Part shown: positions 56,159-64,000 of the stretch, in pieces
How positions within the stretch are numbered: the first letter of the stretch is position 1
How the letters are laid out: the number at the start of each line of letters is the position of its first letter
From: Tetrahymena elliotti 4EA
Taxonomy: Eukaryota > Ciliophora > Oligohymenophorea > Hymenostomatida > Tetrahymenidae
Length of the DNA stretch: 64,000 bases
Direction: 5' to 3'
Assembly: GCA_000231825.2 (NCBI GenBank)
Contig: JH720298.1
Location: forward strand, 1 to 64,000
Program-made: the position numbers and the translations under genes
Notes under the pieces: generated by a model
The model's input: only the letters and a program-made list of their open reading frames with translations
The model's database searches: none
What the model was told of the DNA's origin: nothing

Positions 56159-58509
56159 AAACCCAACCAAAACCCCCCCCCTCAAAAACAATTAATTCAT
56201 ACACAAAAATAATTACCACTTATCTACCTTAAGCGTTATTTCTTTGAAATGATACTAAGGATGTGCTTAATAACAATAAAATAATTTCAAGCTATATTCA
56301 AAACAAAATGCAAAAACATACTTTTTATAAACACTTACCTACCTACTTTTTATTTTTTATGACCGCTAGCTAACTTCTGTTGGCTAGCAAAAACCAAACC
56401 AAACCAACCAACCAAAAAACCAAAATAAAAAAACAAATACCTAAACTAAATTAAAAACCAACAAGAAAACAAAAAACCCACCAAACAAATAATAATAATT
56501 ACTTATAAAGCTTAATACATTTTTTCTCTCATTTATCTTTCTACTTTTAATACAATTCCTAAAAAATATTAATTTAATAATTAATAAATATTTAATTTAA
56601 ATATCCAATAAAACTCCTTTGAGTTTTATTAACTTAATACATTTAGTCAAAAATAGCTAGTGATGAACCAACCAACCAACCAATCAACCAATAAATAAAT
56701 AACTAGATGGATGGATGGATGGATGAATCAACAAACAAGCTGAATTAAGAAATTAGTTAATAAGATAAAGTTGACTTAGATGCAAGAAATAAAAACAATA
56801 ATAATCAATTTTTATTGCATTTGTGACCATACTGATAAGTCTAAGCTAAATTCTGGATGCATGTTAACTAACTATTTCATCTATTTTTGACAATCGAGTA
56901 ACACCCCTTTTATTTCCTAAAGTGAGAAAGATTCTGTGAACTAACTAATCTGCGATTAAATTCTCCGTATCTCGCTGAAGGAAAAAGGAAAAAACAAATA
57001 AATAATAAACATAATCTACTTCTTTAAACTACTATTAAAAAATAAATATTTAAATAAAATCCTTAACAGTGTGCCTTTTAAATCAATTAGCTCACTTCCT
57101 TAACTACTTCTATTTAAAGAGAGTGAACTCTCACTCAAATAAATCAATAAATTAATCTTAATGTGTATTCTATTTCTGTTTTTTATTATGTTATTGTGTA
57201 TTAATAAAACAAATAAAAAATAATACCTTACATTTTTGTGAGTCTATAGATCACAAAGCATCAATCAAACAAATATTCTTTCTTTTTATTTTCATTTTTT
57301 TAATTTCCTTTTTCATTACCATTTAATTAACTATATTTCTATTCAAAATCAAAGATTTGTTCCTGTAATTTATTGTTTATTTTTATCTCTCTATCTACCA
57401 ATCTGTATAAAACATAATTAATTTTCTTTGAAATTTTTTATATTTTTTTTAAAGAATAATCTATTTTATAAACTTAATCTTATTTTTATTTTTATAACTT
57501 GTTAAAATAATTCAATAAATGTTTAATTTTAAGTAATTTATTACTTTAATTAATAATAACATAAAGTTTTTGAAATAAATTTTAAATAGGTAAAATTTTT
57601 AAATTATTATTTAAGTTGAAGAAAAATACAAAAATGTTTAAAAAACTATTTTAAAATAATTTTAGAAATCTCAATATTATTGAGAAATAGAATAATTTAT
57701 TAAGAGACTAATAGATTTTTTAGAAAGAAAAAGTTAATTTAGAATTAAAAATTCCTGTTTAAATTAGAGTAAAAAAAATAGTTTAATAACTTCAAAAATG
57801 TATTTATCTCAAATGCTTCGTAAATAAGTAATATTTTAAAGGAATATTATTATTTATTTTTAAAATTATTTCTAAAATTTAGAATGCCTAAAACTTTTTG
57901 GTTTTTATTAATTTATTATTTATGAATAGATTTTATTGAAAGTGAATTTTTTAGATTTTACTTTAGAAACAATATTGTTTTTATTTTTAGGCATACTGAT
58001 TTGATTCTAACTTGTTACAAGAATGAATATCTTATAAAATATTGTAAGTGATATTAGATGAAAATTGTAGAAATATTTAATTACTTATTCTTTGTTTATA
58101 ATTATTTGGAATGAATGGCTTAAAATATGATTGTTATTTGGTTAGCTTACTAATGTATTGTTCGAAAATCTCTTGCTTATTCTTATAAAGCAATGATTCA
58201 GTGCTTAAAGATTTTTTACCATTAAAGACAATAAATTTATAAAGCAATAAATATAAGGCTATTATCAATTAAATAAATAAAAAATAACATACTTTATTAA
58301 GAAAGACCTATCTATCTATTATGGATTAAAGAAAAAGAAAATAAATTACATAGAAAAATTTAAGCAGAAAACAAAAAGTAATATTAAAAATAGATAATTT
58401 CGAAGAGATTAATATCATTCATTATTAAACATATTAAAAAGGAAAGGATATTTAAAATAGAATAAGGTTTTCCATCACATAAACAAAGCAATAAATAATA
58501 TTAAAATAA
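56159..58509. other. Intergenic with CCAA-type and GATG-type simple repeats
   Basis: About 2.35 kb. It includes a C-run (near 56172-56180), CCAA/CCAAC-rich sequence at about 56390-56475, AACC repeats at about 56665-56690 and a short GATG tandem repeat at about 56706-56724. No coding frame was recognised. The pyrimidine- and A-rich start is probably the 3' UTR of the kinase gene. Confidence 0.55.
56706..56724. repeat. GATG microsatellite
   Basis: Four to five perfect tandem units of a 4-bp GATG word in otherwise A+T-rich intergenic DNA. Confidence 0.8.
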
Positions 58510-60561
58510 ATGTAGGTAATTAGCAATACAAATGGAATAGATAGCTAGCATTAAATGCTGCTCAATTTATTCTAAAATTTCATTGAAATTCATTCTGAAG
58601 ATTATGAAAATTTATAAGCTCCTTCCTTATTGCGGAAATAAATGAATTAAAACATCAAAAGAGAGTGGAATTATTTTAAATACTAAATTAATACAAATCC
58701 TCTTAACACAGACAAAATAACTACTTATTTTCACCTTTTAGAGAAAAGCCTTCTAGAAAACAATAGTCTAGATAACTCTCCTTCTCACTCACCTTTTTAA
58801 AGACCTTCACAAAATCACAAAGAGATGAACAATTCAAGTAAATCTCCAAATACAAGATTCCTAACTATCAATCCTAATGATGTACCTAAAGATGCATTTA
58901 AAAAAAACTGCTTTAAAAGAAGTACTAATGCTGCACAAAATAACATAAATTTAAATGCAAATAATAACGATGAAGTAGTATCTTCGAAAAGAACTCAATA
59001 GGCTCATGGATATTTTTCTCCACAAATACAGCCAAACTCTGATAGGTAATTTAGTTAAGTGCTGCACTAATTTGAGTAGAATACAATGAAGAATGCAAGA
59101 AGTCCTTATTATATTTCAAACAATGCAACAAACTAAACTAGCTTCTCTAGTGCAGTTTAGCTAAATAGCTCAGATTCAATTTAGCCATAAAAAAATAACT
59201 TTGTTAGGCCATCATAATTTTAATAGCAATAGCAGGTTTACCAAAATAATTATTAGACTTAGATTAATTCAAGTAGCAATCCTCCCACTGAAAGCTATTC
59301 TGCTAATTCATAACCAGGGTTGATTAAAGTAGATGAAAGCAATTATAATAGCCCACCAATATATCCAATAGATTAAGCAAATATTTAAAGGAGAAAATCT
59401 TAGCAACAATAGTAAGTTCTATCAAAATTAGACAATGAAGAAAATAGTGTAAGCAACAGCGAAAATAGCAGTACAAGGAATAGCTAAGATATAATAAATA
59501 ATGTATCAACTAGCTAATAAAATACTAATATTAACGCTTTAAATACTAACTCATCCCCTTTGTTAAATAATACATAAAGCAGCACATCACTTTAGATTGA
59601 AAATCTTAAAAATTAAGCTTAGTAATTTTACAAGGAGTATAAAAGCTCATAATAGGTATATTCTATGAAAAATAATTAGTTAGATGCTTCTAAAAATGCA
59701 GTTTAAAATTAAAATCTAGCTCATGCTCAAAGAAAATCAATAGGTGTATCATCTGGAAACTCAGCTTTTCCATAAGTATAGTTATCTTCATAAAATTAAG
59801 CTTAATCTCCTATAATCCCACTTTTAACAACAATTCCAATATCAATGTAAGGTTAGAATCAAGGATAACAACATTCTCACTCTGTGGATTAAAACCAAGC
59901 AAATAACATTAATAAAGTATCTTATAATAACTTCCATTAATATCGTGCTCTTTCTCCAACTCCACAATCAACTTAGACCAATAATTTTTATGTTGAAAAT
60001 AGAACATTTAGTCCAAATACTAGGTTTATACATAATCCTTAAGTTCAAAATTAGCCTTAGTAATAGTCATCATTTTAACAACCTCCATAACAAAAGCAAG
60101 CTAAAAATGCTTTGAATTATAAAAATAAATTGCTTTAAGCAGCAAGCCAAGCAGTACCCTTAAACCAATATTAAACTAGTTAATAATAAAAGAATGATCA
60201 AAGCTCAAACTCAAGTTCTTTAAATAATTTGAGTATGACAACAAATAATTTAACATAACAATAGAGTTTGGTGTAGCAATATGGTATTTAAGAAAATCAA
60301 CAAACAGTTCAGAGATATTAATCACCTACTCGTTAAATAAGTTAAATTTAATAGTAGTAGTAGATAAACTAAAACCACTAATAGTACAATTAATAATAAT
60401 AATAATAATAATCAAGAAACAGTATTTCAGAATAATAATCTATTATTGATGAAATGCTTAGATATTAATTTAAAATTAAAAATGTTATTGAAAAAACATA
60501 ATTACTAGAAACCTTTATGAAAAATAACTCAAGTGCCATAAACTCTTTGTTTAATTTATGA
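58510..60561 (+). CDS. Gln/Asn/Ser-rich protein of 683 residues
   Basis: A single open frame of exactly 684 codons, ATG at 58510 (MQVISNTNGIDSQHQMLLNL) to TGA at 60559-60561, with no intron. In-frame TAA and TAG are very frequent. An N-terminal block of about 95 residues looks folded and helical (FQNFIEIHSEDYENLQAP; LRKQMNQNIKREWNYFKYQI; FHLLEKSLLENNSL). The rest is low-complexity Gln/Asn/Ser/Pro with scattered SP and SPT motifs (RALSPTPQS; NRTFSPNTRF), which could be phosphorylation sites. A (TAA)7 run encodes a Gln tract near 60391-60412. The C-terminus becomes helical again (IIDEMLRYQFKIKNVIEKTQ). It may be a condensate-type or scaffold protein; no family was recognised. Confidence 0.75.
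60391..60412. repeat. TAA microsatellite encoding a Gln tract
   Basis: Seven tandem TAA units in frame within the Gln-rich gene; under the ciliate code they are glutamine codons, whereas in the standard code they would be seven stops. Confidence 0.9.
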
Positions 60562-62527
60562 GCATCTAAAAAAGAGCTTTTAGAACTCAAATAAAAAAGC
60601 TTATCAAAAAATAATACTTGAGTTCAATAATATTTAAATTATTTAAATATCCCTTTCAAATTTTATGAAAAAGTTATAATAATTTAATTAAAATAATATC
60701 ATTTCCTCTAAATCAAATCCATCCTTAAATTTTATTAAATGAGAAATTAAAGAAGTGTTTATTCTTTCATTAATCCTCTATCTATCTATTTTTAACTTAG
60801 GTGTATTAAATTTTACAAATTATTCTATTTCATTTATAATCCTTATATTTTTAAAATTTAATCTTTCAATCAATTGGAATTTTAATATTTTAATGATACA
60901 ATAGAAATAAATTTAGAATTTCTTTTTCAAACCAAGAAAAAATTTATTTGATTTTTATGTTTTAAAACTATTTAATTTCTTTTATTTTCAATTCAATCAT
61001 TACAGAGTTTCCATAAAAATGTTTTTATAATTTTACTACTTCATATAAAATAAGAATATAAATTTAAAAAAGTTTATTGCAATTAAAATTTTTACTTTCA
61101 TCTTTATCTTTGGTTGTTTTAATTAAATTCATGATAACACATATTTTATTAAATTTAGCAATTATTTTCTAGACAAAATCAAACTTCTTATGATTAATTT
61201 ATTAATACTACTTTTAAATTTAAAATTTTAATTTCATATTATTTAATTAAGAACTTTTGAATATGTTATTAACATTTGTTAATTTTGATAAAGAGTGAAG
61301 GCAGTATTTTTAATAAAACATAAATAATATATAAGGAAAAAAAATAAATTTTCATATAATGATTTCATAGGATATATGATCAATTAATAAATAATATTAA
61401 AATTTTACAAAAGTTTGTTTGTATTTTTATAAAGTTGATATTTTATTGTAATGAATTCATGAAGGAATTAAAAGCTATCAAATTTATGTTTTAAATGATT
61501 TCTCACTTATCTTTGATAAAGTCATATAAGATTATTTAGAGATTAATTAATTTTTCTTTTCATTAAATTATTATTTATATTAGTTAGTTCAAAGCATAAT
61601 TAAGTTGTCAACTTAATTATTTCATGTTTTTTTAATAATATTTTTTTGAGTTTACATTCATATTTTCATAATCTTTGTAAATGCCAAAAAAGATAATTTT
61701 CACCACAAATTTCTACTTTATGTTTATTTTACATATTTAAAAATTTTATTTTGATCTTTTTATTTGAAATTAATTTTTAACAATTAATTGTAATCTAAAT
61801 AATTTCATTAGTTTCAAAACTTAAATTAATAATTTTGGGTTATTTGAAGTATTTATTAAAAAAGTATATAGTAAAATTAATATAAATATTTACAACAAGG
61901 ATCAATTAATTTAGCTTTTTAGGATAGTTAATGTCATGATTTATTTTAATTAGTATTTCTGTAAAAATTTAGTAATAAAGTAGCAATCAATATATATCAA
62001 TATATTTAAAAAATTAACAGATTTTAGCAAATCTAAAAATTGATTGGTAATATTAAGATTTGATTTGATTTGAAAAAATGAAAAATAATCTATTTTGTCA
62101 GAAATAATTACAACATGAATATTGAATATTTTTAGTTTAATTTTGAATGACTAGGATTTCTTATTACAATATTGCCTGATTAAATATAGAAGTATTTTAG
62201 AAATCTTTAGATTGTAAAAAAGTAAATATCATTGGATAGAAAAGAGAGGGATTACAGTCAGCAATACTTAAGATAAATTCCAAAAGAAGTAAATAACAAT
62301 TTTAACTACTTTTATGAGTTGACGAATATTTGTTTAAGACAATTATTTTGATCTATATTAAATATCTATTGACATTAAAATTGTTCAAGATATAATCAAA
62401 TCAATAAATTGAAAAAAATTGGAAAAAACAAGATTTGTCAAAACAAAGCATAAAATAATAAAATAGTTTTTAAAAAATTTGTAAACAATCACGTATAAAA
62501 TATTTAGTAATAAAGAATATATTTTGA
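60562..62527. other. Intergenic, no gene seen
   Basis: About 2 kb of A+T-rich sequence between two plus-strand genes. No coding frame was recognised on either strand. Confidence 0.55.
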
Positions 62528-64000
62528 ATGCAAGTAGAGGAAGATACTTAAAAGTATTCCAAATAGCAGAAAAATAAGGGAAAATCTGTAATTTCTGCTA
62601 GACATTAATTTTTCAATGATGAGAATTAGAAGTATGAATAAGAATAAGAAATGTTTTTTGTATCACATATGAACAAATACACACTCAAATTCTTCAACAG
62701 AAATCTTGAGAAGTAATACTAGAAGATTGAATTCAAGAATCACTTTGCATTTATCTAAAAAATGATGTGGATTATTTGGTTAATTTGTAGTTATGCTATT
62801 TTTAAATTACTTCTGAGAAATGAAACTGAGTGGAGAGGTTATGTCTATTTTATAGCTTGGCCATTATCAACATTAATAACATATTTTTTCTTGAAACTTA
62901 AATTGGATTAATTTACTATCATTCATACTATCAATATTTTTATTGTTATTTCGCTTATGAATTGGACGCTGCATGATCCTGATTGCAAAAAAGTTGTACA
63001 TGCTGATACAATGTCTCCGTTTGTCAGAGGGTTTGTGTTTGCCTAAGGAGCTTATTAGTACATCACAGGTACTCATTTTCCCTCTATGGCAGCTATGACT
63101 CTATATATTTATTTCTCATTCATTTTTAGTTCTTCATCTGAAACTTATTTGTCTAATTTCATCTCCCTATTTCCTTATTCTCTATTGATGATATATAAGA
63201 TATATTACATTGAAAAGCAGAAAAGAATTACTTTTTTGTTGTAAGTCCAAGAAAAAAATTGGTCAAATATTATGCACAAAGTTCTTCCTACAAGTTTAAT
63301 GATTCTAAGAGATAATGAAAGAGAGGAACGAATTGAACTTCATAAAGCTAACAATAGAGCAGTAAAAGAATTCAAAGTAGGAGTTAATCAACATTTTAAA
63401 AATCTCTCTGAGAGGATGTATATCTTGTAGGATTAAATTGGTCCTCAATAGATTTAGAATGATAAATTAGATTCAAATTAAAAGCATTTGCCAAAGTATA
63501 ACCTCGTTTACAAAGAGAGTTGGGACAATACTTTATATGCAAAACTTAAAAAGAATGCTATTATACTTCGACCTATATTCAGTCCAGGATCAAATCAGTA
63601 TTCTAAAAAAAAACAACAAGAAGAAAGTTTAAGAATATTTCATCAGTTATATCAAAATTCTTTAGAAGTAAATGCTTCAACTCCTCTTCCTCAATAATAA
63701 AATGAAGCAAAAGAAACATTTGGGAATACAAAAGAGTAAGAAGAAGAATAAAATGTAAAGTAGAATAATATGGGGATTCAAAATTCCGTTAGTTAATTAG
63801 CTCAATCAAATTTACTTTTAAAAGACAGTGATACTCTGATAGAAAACATAAAAGTAATATTCAAAGAAGAAGGAGTAAGTGATGATAAAGAATATTAAAT
63901 TTTAAGCATTAGGATTAATTATTTCTATTTGAATGACTTATTTATAGCTATTACTATTAAAGATTAATCTTACAAAGATAAATTCAAAGCTCAAGAAAGA
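62528..64000 (+). CDS. Polytopic membrane protein, possible sensor/histidine-kinase type (partial)
   Basis: ATG at 62528 (MQVEEDTQKYSKQQKNKGK); the frame is open to the window edge (491 codons) without intron, so the 3' end is missing. A polar N-terminus of about 75 residues is followed by about five or six hydrophobic segments (MMWIIWLICSYAIFKLLL; YVYFIAWPLSTLITYFFL; IIHTINIFIVISLMNW; MAAMTLYIYFSFIF; ISLFPYSLLMIYKIYYI). A cytosolic region begins EKNWSNIMHKVLPTSLMIL, and the window ends in a PAS-like stretch with ITIKDQSYKDKFKAQE. Membrane proteins of this layout in ciliates often continue into histidine-kinase/ATPase domains; here that is inference from layout only. Confidence 0.6.

Noticed and set aside
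56390..56475. CCAA-rich run considered as telomeric or chromosome-breakage sequence
   Set aside because: Units are irregular and lack the C4A2 repeat; no exact breakage-type motif was found.

Overview
The window is protein-coding, AT-rich (roughly four fifths A+T) ciliate macronuclear DNA, most like a Tetrahymena-type hymenostome. Every convincing gene uses in-frame TAA and TAG as glutamine and stops only at TGA, so conventional stop-to-stop ORFs are broken pieces or antisense shadows. All gene calls here were read with TAA/TAG = Gln. Introns are GT-AG, AT-rich and often very short (about 29 to 300 nt). Intergenic DNA is extremely A+T-rich and full of simple repeats. A 100-N gap at 42903-43002 shows that this is an assembled scaffold. 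Ciliate code aside, no telomere, CRISPR array, origin or integrase was seen.

Layout: (1) 461-10294, three same-strand protein kinase genes with a shared architecture (short N-terminal domain, kinase domain, Ser/Asn-rich tail); the first has lost its catalytic residues. (2) 11515-23249, a block of ubiquitin-type genes: a divergent E1-like enzyme, a small protein with a ubiquitin-like pattern, a USP-type deubiquitinase, an E2-like protein with no cysteine at the catalytic position, then a decayed USP copy and a further USP-like gene. (3) 24093-26147, small uncertain exons and a minus-strand kinase with an apparent frameshift. (4) 27444-30864, an OSCA/TMEM63-like membrane channel. (5) 31560-34325, a TRIM-like RING/B-box protein. 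(6) 35224-38678, two paralogous two-finger zinc proteins flanking a probably decayed stretch. (7) 38679-41707, gene-poor DNA with a degenerate direct repeat. (8) 41708-42639, a Rab4-like GTPase with a CxC prenylation end. (9) 43444-46416, a membrane RING-H2 protein and a Q/N/E-rich upstream ORF in the same reading frame. (10) 46893-47238, two identical tRNA-Gly(GCC) genes. (11) 47838-50251, a coiled-coil protein and a small acidic ORF. (12) 54890-56158, an atypical kinase with strongly biased codons. (13) 58510-60561, a 683-residue Q/N/S-rich protein. (14) 62528 to the right edge, a polytopic membrane protein that may be a sensor-kinase type protein.

The block of greatest interest is 11515-23249. 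It places E1-like, ubiquitin-like, E2-like and USP-like genes within 12 kb, each far from the canonical family sequence. Eukaryotic genes rarely cluster by pathway, so this could be a lineage-specific ubiquitin-like modification module, or it could be chance plus local duplication. E3-type proteins (TRIM-like, RING-H2) lie further along the same scaffold. All functions are inferred from motifs read by eye; no database search was run.
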